Source of the DNA: an uncultured Butyricicoccus sp.
Lineage (GTDB): Bacteria; Bacillota; Clostridia; Oscillospirales; Butyricicoccaceae
NCBI GenBank assembly: GCA_900547195.1
Contig: URFQ01000059.1
Location: 1-16,335, forward strand
Direction of reading: 5' to 3'
DNA: 16,335 nt
In this document: positions 1-6,979 of the stretch, piece after piece
Layout of the letters: every line of letters starts with the position of its first letter
How positions within the stretch are numbered: the stretch's first letter is position 1
Made by a program: the position numbers and the translations under genes
The notes under the pieces: model-generated
Databases searched by the model: none
What the model was told of the DNA's origin: nothing
Seen by the model: the letters and a program-made list of their open reading frames with translations, nothing else

Positions 1-262
1 CCTTCTCGTGCACGACAACTTTCTCAATGAGCAGCCGCAGCAGCTGCGGCATCGGGTCGTTGCTCTCCGCATCCGCCGTGTTTACATTGTCGTTCATGGC
101 TCTGTAGCGAACGCCAAACTGCGGGAATTTTTCTCGATGTAAAGACCTGTGTGCAGTTTGGCTGCAGTCAAGGCGGCTGAGGTCTTTGGTAATCATAACC
201 TCAGCTTGCCGTTCTTCATGCCGGCCATCACACGCCGGAAATCCGGCCGGTTAAATGCGCCC
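1..262 (-). pseudogene. Decayed large serine recombinase remnant, cut by the window edge
   Basis: Seen: on the minus strand, about 262 down to 203 reads AFNRPDFRRVMAGMKNGKL. Then a one-base loss shifts the frame, and about 202 down to 1 reads EVMITKDLSRL, then DCSQTA, FPQFGVRYRAMNDNV and QLLRLLIEKVVVHEK. Known: RPDF...KDLSRLGRD...FP..GVRYIAVND is the catalytic-domain signature of large serine recombinases of the clostridial TnpX/conjugative-element type, and LIEKVVVHE resembles their C-terminal DUF4368 segment. Three lesions are visible: the frameshift near 200, loss of the GR dipeptide after SRL (removing a conserved arginine), and an in-frame join of catalytic domain to C-terminal tail that skips the whole DNA-binding middle. 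A 32-codon ORF from ATG at 97 is part of this remnant, not a separate gene. It starts about 10 bases after the MATE stop codon. The family call is from memory of the motifs. Confidence 0.75.
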
Positions 263-271
263 GCCCTTTTT

Positions 272-1630
272 TCATGCACACGCCGCCGCGCGCTGCCGCG
301 CCCTGCGGCGCACGAGAAAAAAGCATACCAGATGCGCGCTCACGGTCAGCACCCACGAAATCGGATAGGATGCATACAGGATAAACTGGGTATGAATGCA
401 GCGAAACACCGTAAAAATCCAGATGACCCGGAATACGCAGGCGCCCGCAATGGACACCAGCATGGGCAGCACCGAATAGCCTAACCCGCGCACGCTGCCC
501 GCAACCACGTCCATCATGCCGCACAGGAAATACGTCGCCGCCACCACGCCGAGACGCTCCATGCCATAAGCAACCACATCCGCCTCGTCCGAATAAATGG
601 ACAGCAGCTGCGTGCCGAGCAGATGCGCACCGTTGCCCATGACCAGGCCGATCGCGGCCACGATCAACAGGCACTGCACCAGAATGCGGTCAATGCGCCC
701 GAATTGCCGCGCGCCAAGGTTCTGGCTGGTAAAGCTGAGCGAGGTCTGGTACAGGGCGTTCATCGAAACATACACAAAGCCTTCGATGTTGCTCGCCGCC
801 GTGTTCCCCGCCACCACCGTGGCGCCAAAGGAATTGACCGAAGACTGGATCAGCACATTCGAGATGTTGAAAATCACACTTTGCAGGCCCGCCGGCAGGC
901 CGATCTGCATCATGCGGGCAAATTTATCCTTGTAGAAATGGATGTCCCGCAAATCGACGTGGCACATGCCGTCCATCCGGGCCAGGCACAGCACGATCAG
1001 GCACGCGGAGATAAACTGCGCAATCACGGTGGCGGCGGCCACGCCCGCCACGCCCATATGAAGCGCGATAACAAAAAACAGGTTGCAGCACACATTTACG
1101 ATGCCCGAAATGAGCAGGAAATACAGCGGCCGCCGCGTATCGCCCACCGCGCGCAGCACGGCGGCGCCAAAGTTAAAGAGCATGGTGGCCGGCATGCCGA
1201 TGAAATACAGGCGCATGTACAGCACCGCCTGATCGAGCACCTCGGGCGGGGTGGCCATCCATTCGAGCATGGGCCGCGCGGCCGTCACCCCGACAGCCAC
1301 CAGCACCAGGCCGCCCACCGCGCCCGTCCACAGCGCGGTCTGCACGGTTTGCTGGGCGTCGTCATACTCCCCGCCGCCGTAAAACCGCGCAATCAGCACG
1401 TTTGCGCCCACCGAAATGCCGATAAAGAAGTTCACGAGCAGCGCGATGAGCGAGCTGGTCGAGCCGACCGCCGCCATGGCATGGCTGCCCGTAAACCGTC
1501 CCACCACAATGATGTCCGCGGCGTTAAACAGCAGCTGCAATACGCCGGAGCAGATCAGGGGGAATGCAAACAGCAGGATACGGGGCAGCAGCGGCCCGCT
1601 GCACATATCAATTTCATAGGATTTTTTCAT
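272..1630 (-). CDS. MATE-family multidrug/cation efflux transporter
   Basis: A 452-residue polytopic membrane protein, the usual length for MATE exporters, which use a Na+ or H+ gradient to expel drugs or organic cations across the cytoplasmic membrane. The N-terminus (PLLPRILLFAFPLICSGVLQ, then LFNAADIIVVGRFTG) is the classic first-helix signature of the DinF/NorM-like clostridial subgroup, and the second half repeats the pattern (PAGLQSVIFNISNVLIQSSV), as expected of two six-helix bundles. The start is supported by AGGAAAGG about 6 bases upstream of the ATG. It is transcribed in the same direction as the upstream sugar genes but is separated from them by hairpins and has its own weak promoter, so it is probably an independent gene. 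Substrate cannot be read from sequence. The 3' end abuts a recombinase remnant, yet the reading frame appears full length. Confidence 0.9.
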   Translation of the reverse strand: MKKSYEIDMCSGPLLPRILLFAFPLICSGVLQLLFNAADIIVVGRFTGSHAMAAVGSTSSLIALLVNFFIGISVGANVLIARFYGGGEYDDAQQTVQTALWTGAVGGLVLVAVGVTAARPMLEWMATPPEVLDQAVLYMRLYFIGMPATMLFNFGAAVLRAVGDTRRPLYFLLISGIVNVCCNLFFVIALHMGVAGVAAATVIAQFISACLIVLCLARMDGMCHVDLRDIHFYKDKFARMMQIGLPAGLQSVIFNISNVLIQSSVNSFGATVVAGNTAASNIEGFVYVSMNALYQTSLSFTSQNLGARQFGRIDRILVQCLLIVAAIGLVMGNGAHLLGTQLLSIYSDEADVVAYGMERLGVVAATYFLCGMMDVVAGSVRGLGYSVLPMLVSIAGACVFRVIWIFTVFRCIHTQFILYASYPISWVLTVSAHLVCFFLVRRRARQRAAACA

Positions 1631-1664
1631 TCTGCACCTTTCCTTTAATTTTCTTTCATCCTAT

Positions 1665-1693
1665 ATCTTAGCCCACCCGGCCCGGGATTGCAA
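1665..1693 (-). promoter_or_regulatory. Candidate sigma-A promoter for the MATE gene
   Basis: On the minus strand TTGCAA (1693-1688) and TAAGAT (1670-1665) are separated by exactly 17 bases; each hexamer matches the consensus at four of six positions. The predicted start near 1658 leaves a leader of about 28 bases with the AGGAAAGG ribosome binding site. The element directly abuts the upstream terminator hairpin. Moderate to weak call. Confidence 0.4.
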
Positions 1694-1695
1694 CA

Positions 1696-1733
1696 GGAAA
1701 ACCGCCCGCGGCGAGCGTCACGGACGGTTTTCC
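1696..1733 (-). terminator. Hairpin terminator upstream of the MATE gene
   Basis: Arms 1721-1733 and 1696-1708 form 13 pairs on the minus-strand RNA, with one G-U pair and a 12-base loop. The 3' arm ends in UUUUCC followed by UGUU. It lies about 95 bases downstream of the isomerase stop codon and just upstream of the MATE promoter, so it probably ends the xylB-DUF4867-isomerase transcript. The U-tract lies partly inside the stem, which makes efficiency uncertain. Confidence 0.6.
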
Positions 1734-1795
1734 ATCTGCTGCGCAATCCACGCCATGAGCGGGTTGGCAAAACGATTCTTATCCGGCAAGCGAAA

Positions 1796-1817
1796 GCGCC
1801 GCCCTTGCGGGCGGCGC
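1796..1817 (-). terminator. Strong GC hairpin just after the isomerase gene
   Basis: Perfect 9-bp arms (gcgccgccc / gggcggcgc) with a 4-base loop start about 10 bases after the isomerase stop codon on the minus strand. The following bases are only TTTCGCTT, a poor U-tract, so it may act as a 3'-end stabiliser or weak terminator backing up the hairpin at 1696-1733. Confidence 0.6.
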
Positions 1818-1826
1818 CGGGTTATG

Positions 1827-3302
1827 TCATGCGAACGGGTTTTCCGTCGGATATGGGAGCGACTTCGGCTGGTTGTAGGCGATATCCGAAACGCCAAGGT
1901 ACTTGAACACCTCGAAGAGCGCTTTGCCGTAGTGTCCGAAGGCCACTGCGCCGTGGTGCGGGTACTGCTTCTCGATCAGTACGTGGCGGTAGAAGCGGTC
2001 CATCTCCGGGATGGCAAACACGCCGATGGAGCCAAACGACTGGGTCGGCACGTCAAGCACCTCGCCCTGTGCAACATAGGCGCGCAGGCTGGTGGACGCG
2101 GTCGACTGGAGGCGGAAAAAGGTGATGTCGCCCGCCTTGATGTCGCCCTCCATGGTGCCCCGGGTGATGTCCGGCTCAGGCAGTTCGGGTTCAAGGTCGC
2201 GCTTCATGATGAGCTGGTAGCCCATGTGCGGGTTGCGCAGCAGGCTTGGGCAGGTGTTGCCGCAGTGGAAGCCCATGAAAGTCTCGCGGTGGCGGTACGG
2301 GGTCTTGCCCGCAATGCTTTCCTGATACATGGACGCGGGCACCGAGTTGTTGATGTCGAGCAGCGTGACCGCCGCGCCGGACACGCAGATGCCGATGTAT
2401 TCGCTCAGCGCGCCGTAGATGTCCACCTCGCAGGAAACCGGGATGCCCCGGCCGGTCAGGCGGCCGTTGACATAGCAGGGGACAAAGCCGAACTCGGTCT
2501 GGAACGCCGGCCAGCACTTATTGGCAAATGCCGCGTACCTGCTCGCGCCCAGGTGCTCAGCCATCCAGTCCTCCAGCGTCAGCTCATACTGCGCCAGGCG
2601 CGGCAGGATGCCGCTGAACTTGCTCTCCCCGTTGCCCGCCTCGGCGGCCATTTCGGCCATCTTGGCCGGGATACGCGGGTCGTCCTTGTGCTTGTGATAT
2701 GCCACCAGCAGATCCAGTTCGGAATGCTCCTCGACCGCCACGCCAAGATCGTACAGCGCCTTGATCGGCGCGTTGCAGGCCAGGAAATCGTTCGGACGCG
2801 GGCCAAACGCGAAGATTTTCAGCCCCTTGAGGCCGACAAGCGCGGTGGCCACCGGGACGAATTCGCGGATTTGCGCCGCCGCTTCCCCGGCGGTCGCGCA
2901 GGGGTAATCGGGGATATAGACGCGCTTGCCGCGCAGGCCAAGGTTATAGGAAGCGTTCAGCATGCCGCAGTACGCATCGCCGCGGCCGTCGTGCAGGTCG
3001 CCGTCGCCCTCGGCTGCCGCGGTGTACATGATGGGGCCGTCAAACCAGTCTGCAATGAGCGTCTCCGGAGTTTCGGGGCCGAAATTCCCAAGAAAGACCA
3101 CCAGCGCGTCAACACCTGCGGCCTTGACATCCGCAACCGCCCGCTGTGCGTCCGCCTCGGTCTCCACGCAGATCGGGCACTCGTACAGCCCGTCTCCGTA
3201 AGCCTTCACCACGTTCGCGCGGCGCCGCTCCGAAAGGGCGATCGGGAAACAGCCGCGGCTGACCGAGATAATGCCCATTTTAATTTGCGGAATATTGTTC
3301 AT
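1827..3302 (-). CDS. L-fucose/L-arabinose isomerase-family protein (sugar aldose-ketose isomerase)
   Basis: A 491-residue cytoplasmic protein of the FucI/AraA-like isomerase fold, beginning MNNIPQIKMGIISVSRGCFP. The start at 3302 is chosen over an ATG 15 bases upstream because GGAGG lies 8 bases before it. Known: FucI-type enzymes bind Mn2+ through Glu, Asp and His; candidates here are Glu292 (CEVDIYGALSEY), Asp316 (LLDINN) and a His in HHGAVAFGHYG (450, or 457). The family interconverts aldoses and ketoses such as L-fucose/L-fuculose or D-arabinose/D-ribulose. It follows the DUF4867 gene by 26 bases and is last in the unit begun by a xylulokinase-type kinase, so a ketopentose product is inferred. 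No XylA-type isomerase is in the window, so it may provide the isomerase step itself. It is shorter than E. coli FucI (about 590), fitting a divergent Firmicute subgroup. Substrate unproven. Confidence 0.85.
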   Translation of the reverse strand: MNNIPQIKMGIISVSRGCFPIALSERRRANVVKAYGDGLYECPICVETEADAQRAVADVKAAGVDALVVFLGNFGPETPETLIADWFDGPIMYTAAAEGDGDLHDGRGDAYCGMLNASYNLGLRGKRVYIPDYPCATAGEAAAQIREFVPVATALVGLKGLKIFAFGPRPNDFLACNAPIKALYDLGVAVEEHSELDLLVAYHKHKDDPRIPAKMAEMAAEAGNGESKFSGILPRLAQYELTLEDWMAEHLGASRYAAFANKCWPAFQTEFGFVPCYVNGRLTGRGIPVSCEVDIYGALSEYIGICVSGAAVTLLDINNSVPASMYQESIAGKTPYRHRETFMGFHCGNTCPSLLRNPHMGYQLIMKRDLEPELPEPDITRGTMEGDIKAGDITFFRLQSTASTSLRAYVAQGEVLDVPTQSFGSIGVFAIPEMDRFYRHVLIEKQYPHHGAVAFGHYGKALFEVFKYLGVSDIAYNQPKSLPYPTENPFA

Positions 3303-3328
3303 TGTCTGTTCCTCCATTCAATCCTGTC

Positions 3329-3970
3329 TCAGATATCGTCTGCAATATCGGGGTTTTGGCCGGTTAAGCCCACAAACGCGCCCTCGGCCGCTTCGCTTGC
3401 CTCGGCGTGGGCGATCAGCCATTTATTGCGCGCCCACAACAGCCGGTTTTCGTTTATCCCGCTGTCTGCAAGCGCGGGTTTTGCGGTGTTCGTGCCGCGC
3501 GGCAACACCACCGCAACCCGGAAACCGCCGCCCTTCACGCCGTCGCAGGGCGCGTAATGCAGCGTGGTCGCGTACAGCTCGACCGCCGTGCCCGCCGGGG
3601 CGCGGAAAGCCTCCACCTTCGCGGTGTCCAGCCGGCCGTCCCGTACGTCCTGCTGGCGGGCGACAAGGAACACCATATCATCGTCCACAATGTTGATTTC
3701 GCTGTCCCGGTGGTATTCCACGCAGTTGAGCTTGGTATTGGAACCGTTGCAGTAGCCGATCTGGATCGGCATGCCGCCGTACACGCTGTCGCGCAGCGTA
3801 TCAAAAATGGGAAGCGCCTCGAGCGCCTCGCAGGACGGGACGTACACGACCGCATCCATGGGTTTGCCGGTGGTCTCGCGCAGAGCGGTGCGCAGAGCGG
3901 CGGTATCCAGCCCATATACCACGCGGCCATAGGGGGCAAAGCTTTCGTCGAAAACCGATTTCAGTTCCAT
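3329..3970 (-). CDS. DUF4867-family cupin-like protein
   Basis: A 213-residue soluble protein that I recognise as DUF4867, a family of unknown biochemical role commonly found beside FGGY kinases and fucose-isomerase-like genes in clostridia. The start at 3970 is preferred over an upstream ATG inside the kinase gene because GAGGAGG sits about 5 bases before it. The central region has a cupin-like pattern: a His87-x3-Glu91 pair (EYHRDSEI), a hydrophobic strand (MVFLVARQQDV), then FRAPAGTAVELYATTLHYAP with Glu131 and His138, which together could bind one divalent metal. It lies 10 bases after the kinase stop codon and 26 bases before the isomerase, so translation is surely linked to both. A role handling the sugar or sugar-phosphate in this pathway (for example epimerase or mutarotase-like) is only inference. 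Confidence 0.8.
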   Translation of the reverse strand: MELKSVFDESFAPYGRVVYGLDTAALRTALRETTGKPMDAVVYVPSCEALEALPIFDTLRDSVYGGMPIQIGYCNGSNTKLNCVEYHRDSEINIVDDDMVFLVARQQDVRDGRLDTAKVEAFRAPAGTAVELYATTLHYAPCDGVKGGGFRVAVVLPRGTNTAKPALADSGINENRLLWARNKWLIAHAEASEAAEGAFVGLTGQNPDIADDI

Positions 3971-3980
3971 AGCGTCCTCC

Positions 3981-5504
3981 TCAAAGCGCTGCCAGCGCCG
4001 CATAACTGTCCTTCAGCGCCGGATACAGCGCACGGTATACCTCATAAATCTCGCCGTAGCATTTCACTGCGTCCGGGTTGGCCTGCTGAGGCTCCCCGAT
4101 CCGGATGACCTGGCGGCAGGCTTCCGGCACGCTTTCATAGACCCCCGCGCCCACGCCCGCGAGCAGCGCGACGCCGAGCGCCGGGCCTTCGCGGCTGGCC
4201 GCCGTGCACACGTCGCAGTCCAGCACGTCGGCCAGCATCTGCCGCCAAAGCGGGCTGGTCCCTCCGCCGCCGCAGGCGACGATCTCCCGGCTGGTGACGC
4301 CCATGGCGCGCAGCACCCCGGCGCAGTCACGCAGGCTGTACGACACGCCCTCCATCACCGCGCGGATCATATGCGCCCGCGTATGCATGCCGGACAGGCC
4401 GAAAAACACGCCGCGGCAGTCCGGGTTCAGATGCGGGGTGCGCTCGCCCATCAGATAGGGCAGGAACAAAAGGCGGTCGGCGCCCACCGGAACGGCCTGC
4501 GCCATATGGTCCATCAAATTGTAGGGGTCCACGCCCTGCGCAGCCGCGTCCTGCATGATGTCGCAGCACAGGTTGTTGCGGAACCACTGGAGCGACGCGC
4601 CCGCGGCCAGCGTCACGCCCATCACGTGCCACGCGCCGGGCACGGCGCAGCAGAACGTGTGCACGCGGCCCTGCGGATCGACCGAAAGCTTGTCGGTGTG
4701 GGCAAAAACCACGCCCGAGGTGCCGATGGTGGCAAACGCCTTGCCGTCTGTGACCACGCCTGTACCGACCGCGGCAGCGGCATTGTCGCCCGCGCCGCCG
4801 ACGACCACCGTCCCCACGGCAAGGCCGGTTTCGGCAGCCGCCCGCGCGGTGACTGTGCCGGTGACCTCCGGGCTCTCGTAGACCTCTGCAAGCAGCGCCT
4901 TGTCGATGTCCAGCTTGCCAAGCACCTCGTCCGACCAGCAGCGGCGCGGCACGTCAAGCAGCCCCATGCCGGAGGCATCCGAAACCTCGGTCGCGTATGC
5001 GCCGGTCAGCATCAGGCGGATATAGTCCTTCGGCAACAGGATATGGCGACATTTTGCGTAAATCTCCGGCTCGTGCTTGCGCACCCACAGGATTTTCCCG
5101 GCCGTGAAGCCGGTCAGCGCGGGATTGCAGGTGATTTCGAGATAGCGCTCTTTGCCGATTGCCGCGTATATTTCCTCACATTCGGCCGCCGTGCGGCCGT
5201 CGCACCACAGGATGGCCGGGCGCAGCACCTGATTTTGCCCGTCCAGCATGACCAGCGAATGCATCTGGCCCGAAATGCCGATGCCGCGAATGGCCGCCGG
5301 GTCGATTCCGCTGTCCGCCAGCACGGCCTGGATGCCGCCCACAGCGGCCCGCCACCAGTCGCGCGGGTCCTGCTCGGCCCAGCCGTTTTGCGGCTGCTGC
5401 ATGGGATACTCCAGCGTTTTGCTGGCAACCACGCGGCCGTCAGGTTCAAACAGGGCGGTCTTGGCGCCCGAGGTGCCCACGTCGATGCCCAGTAAGTAAC
5501 TCAT
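3981..5504 (-). CDS. xylB: Xylulokinase (FGGY carbohydrate kinase)
   Basis: A 507-residue cytoplasmic kinase, normal length for xylulokinase, which phosphorylates D-xylulose to D-xylulose 5-phosphate for the pentose phosphate pathway. Seen: the N-terminal phosphate-binding motif GIDVGTSGAKTALF with Asp8, the XylB-type GWAEQDPRDWW, ISGQMHSLVMLD with Met81-His82, the GGAGDNAAAAVGTG motif whose Asp240 aligns with the catalytic aspartate of E. coli XylB, and a C-terminal ATP-binding segment (CGGGGTSPLWRQMLADVLD). AGGAGAG lies 7 bases before the ATG. First gene of a three-gene unit under a near-consensus promoter. Related FGGY kinases act on ribulose or fuculose, so because the partner isomerase is FucI-like rather than XylA, the natural ketose could differ from D-xylulose. 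Confidence 0.88.
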   Translation of the reverse strand: MSYLLGIDVGTSGAKTALFEPDGRVVASKTLEYPMQQPQNGWAEQDPRDWWRAAVGGIQAVLADSGIDPAAIRGIGISGQMHSLVMLDGQNQVLRPAILWCDGRTAAECEEIYAAIGKERYLEITCNPALTGFTAGKILWVRKHEPEIYAKCRHILLPKDYIRLMLTGAYATEVSDASGMGLLDVPRRCWSDEVLGKLDIDKALLAEVYESPEVTGTVTARAAAETGLAVGTVVVGGAGDNAAAAVGTGVVTDGKAFATIGTSGVVFAHTDKLSVDPQGRVHTFCCAVPGAWHVMGVTLAAGASLQWFRNNLCCDIMQDAAAQGVDPYNLMDHMAQAVPVGADRLLFLPYLMGERTPHLNPDCRGVFFGLSGMHTRAHMIRAVMEGVSYSLRDCAGVLRAMGVTSREIVACGGGGTSPLWRQMLADVLDCDVCTAASREGPALGVALLAGVGAGVYESVPEACRQVIRIGEPQQANPDAVKCYGEIYEVYRALYPALKDSYAALAAL

Positions 5505-5559
5505 AGCAACGCTCTCCTTCTCTGCTGCCGTCCGTTCCGGCAGAAATTGTATGGATTCT

Positions 5560-5580
5560 ACTTTTGCAAATATACTTTTC
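5560..5580. promoter_or_regulatory. Candidate operator, copy 1 (xylB promoter)
   Basis: acttttgcaaat at 5560-5571 is followed by a second acttttc beginning 14 bp later. The pair lies just downstream of the predicted xylB transcription start (about +5 to +25), a position typical for repressor binding. The same arrangement recurs at 10173-10192 and a partial copy at 11806-11816. Confidence 0.45.
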
Positions 5581-5590
5581 TTATGTATTT

Positions 5591-5619
5591 ATCATACAAC
5601 CCCGTTTTGATGCTGTCAA
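5591..5619 (-). promoter_or_regulatory. Sigma-A promoter of the xylB-DUF4867-isomerase unit
   Basis: On the minus strand TTGACA (5619-5614) and TATGAT (5596-5591) are separated by 17 bases: a perfect -35 and a five-of-six -10. The start would be near 5584, giving an 80-base leader. The strength suggests that control is by repression or catabolite control rather than by a weak core promoter. Confidence 0.85.
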
Positions 5620-5707
5620 TAGATTTTGGGTATTCCGTACAATTTTGGACGTTTGCTCAAAAGAAGCCCCTATACTTTAGGTATTTTGATATTTTCGCAA
5701 AAAAGTG

Positions 5708-5742
5708 AAAAAACAGGGCGCCGCCGCTGCGGAATCGCCCTG
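5708..5742 (-). terminator. Intrinsic terminator of the xylFGH unit
   Basis: On the minus strand CAGGGCG (5742-5736) pairs with CGCCCTG (5720-5714), with a nested CCGC/GCGG stem in the loop, and is followed immediately by six U (5713-5708). A textbook intrinsic terminator about 95 bases after the xylH stop codon, upstream of the separate xylB promoter. Confidence 0.9.
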
Positions 5743-5768
5743 CCCCAACTGGTTTTCCCCCTTTGCAC

Positions 5769-5803
5769 CCGGCCCCGCTGCCCCTGAAGGGGGACGGAGC
5801 CGG
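5769..5803 (-). other. Extra hairpin after xylH
   Basis: Minus-strand arms CCGGC (5803-5799) and GCCGG (5773-5769) enclose a CCCCTTCAGGGG stem, 32 bases after the xylH stop codon and before the true terminator. There is no U-tract, so it is more likely a 3'-end protecting structure. With the promoter, operator and terminator it accounts for most of the 330-base gap between xylH and xylB; no gene is visible there. Confidence 0.5.
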
Positions 5804-5834
5804 AGAGAAAGTGGGGGAAGATGAAGAAATATGT

Positions 5835-6977
5835 TTATTTGCGTTTCTGGGTCTGGGTATCGAACCATACCGCAGCAACCAGGATGACGCCCTTTACCAT
5901 GAACTGCCAATAAGCGTCGAGGTTCATCATGGACATGCCGTTGTCGATGGACATCATGATGACCGCGCCGAGGATGGCGCCCGAAACCTTGCCGATGCCG
6001 CCGGTCATGGACGTGCCGCCGATGACCGCGGACGCGATGGCGTCCAGTTCGTAGTTGCCGTTTGCCGCCTGTGCGGTACCGCCGTTCAGGCGCGCGGTAT
6101 AAATGACCGCCGCGACCGCGCACAGCAGGCCGTTGAGCATGTAAACGAGGGTCAGGTTTTTCTTAACGTTGATACCGGCATAGCGCGCTGCCGCAATGTT
6201 GCCGCCAATTGCGTACACACTGCGCCCGAAGGTGGTTTTCTGGGAAATAAAGGTGAAAATGATGACCACAATCGCCATAACCAGAACCGGAATCGGGATG
6301 CCCTTGAAGTGGTTCAGGATGAAAACGGCCGCGATAATCAGCACCGAGAACACGCCCCAGCGCATTAGCATGCTGCCCATGGATTCGGTCAGGCTGCCAT
6401 ACTTTTTCTTGGCGCGGCGCTTGCTCATCTCGCTGAGGAACAGGCACACGATCGCGAGCGCGGCCAGCGCCCAGCCGACATACGGCAGCAGGTACTGCGT
6501 GCCCCAGAACTTATAGGATTCCTGGAACGGCGCGATGGTCTGGCCCCCTGTCACCGCGAGCATGCCGCCGCGGAACACCAGCTGCGCGCCCAAAGTCACG
6601 ATGAACGGCGCGATACCGGTGTAGGCAATCATTGCGCCTTCCACCGTGCCGATGACGAGGCCGATGAGCAGGCCGATTGCAATGGTAACCGGCGTGGACA
6701 TGCCCCACCATACCTGGCAAACCGCCATCATACAGCCGATGAAGCCCATCGTCATGCCGGCCGACAGGTCAATGCCGCCGGTGACGATGACGAGCGTCAT
6801 GCCGACGCCCATAATGCCGGTAAACGCCGCCTGACGGATCAGATTGGACAGGTTACGGGTCGTGATGAAGTTGCCGCCCGTGGAAGCCGTAAAGGCAACC
6901 CAGAGGATGATCAGAACGAGAACCATCGTCAGGGTGCGAATATCAAACTTTTTTCCGGTTTTTTTCTTGTCTGCCAT
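5835..6977 (-). CDS. xylH: XylH-type sugar ABC transporter permease
   Basis: A 380-residue inner-membrane permease of the branched-chain/monosaccharide type (BPD_transp_2), forming the channel of a ribose/xylose-class importer. Seen: a basic N-terminus, then about ten or more hydrophobic helices starting LTMVLVLIILWVAF; the family motif VIVTGGIDLSAG; and the cytoplasmic loop TTFGRSVYAIGGNIAAARYA that docks on the ATPase. The length and the WQFMVKGVILVAAVWFDTQ end match the longer XylH/GguB subgroup rather than RbsC (about 320). The ATG is 2 bases after the xylG stop codon, and its GGGAGGGG ribosome binding site lies inside the end of xylG, so the two are translationally coupled. Only one permease gene exists, so a homodimer is expected. 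Confidence 0.9.
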   Translation of the reverse strand: MADKKKTGKKFDIRTLTMVLVLIILWVAFTASTGGNFITTRNLSNLIRQAAFTGIMGVGMTLVIVTGGIDLSAGMTMGFIGCMMAVCQVWWGMSTPVTIAIGLLIGLVIGTVEGAMIAYTGIAPFIVTLGAQLVFRGGMLAVTGGQTIAPFQESYKFWGTQYLLPYVGWALAALAIVCLFLSEMSKRRAKKKYGSLTESMGSMLMRWGVFSVLIIAAVFILNHFKGIPIPVLVMAIVVIIFTFISQKTTFGRSVYAIGGNIAAARYAGINVKKNLTLVYMLNGLLCAVAAVIYTARLNGGTAQAANGNYELDAIASAVIGGTSMTGGIGKVSGAILGAVIMMSIDNGMSMMNLDAYWQFMVKGVILVAAVWFDTQTQKRK

Positions 6978-6979
6978 GG

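Noticed and set aside
1..97. A short partial gene starting at ATG 97 on the minus strand
   Set aside because: Upstream in the same frame the recombinase motifs FPQFGVRY and KDLSRL continue, so this ATG is an internal Met of the remnant.
1755..3557. A 600-codon plus-strand open frame antisense to the isomerase gene
   Set aside because: It is a shadow produced by GC-rich codons of the isomerase and DUF4867 genes: no ribosome binding site, Arg/His/Val/Ala-rich unlikely composition and no recognisable domain, while the opposite strand encodes clear families.
4371..5495. A long plus-strand open frame opposite xylB
   Set aside because: Antisense shadow of the kinase gene, with unlikely Arg/His/Ala-rich composition and no start signals.
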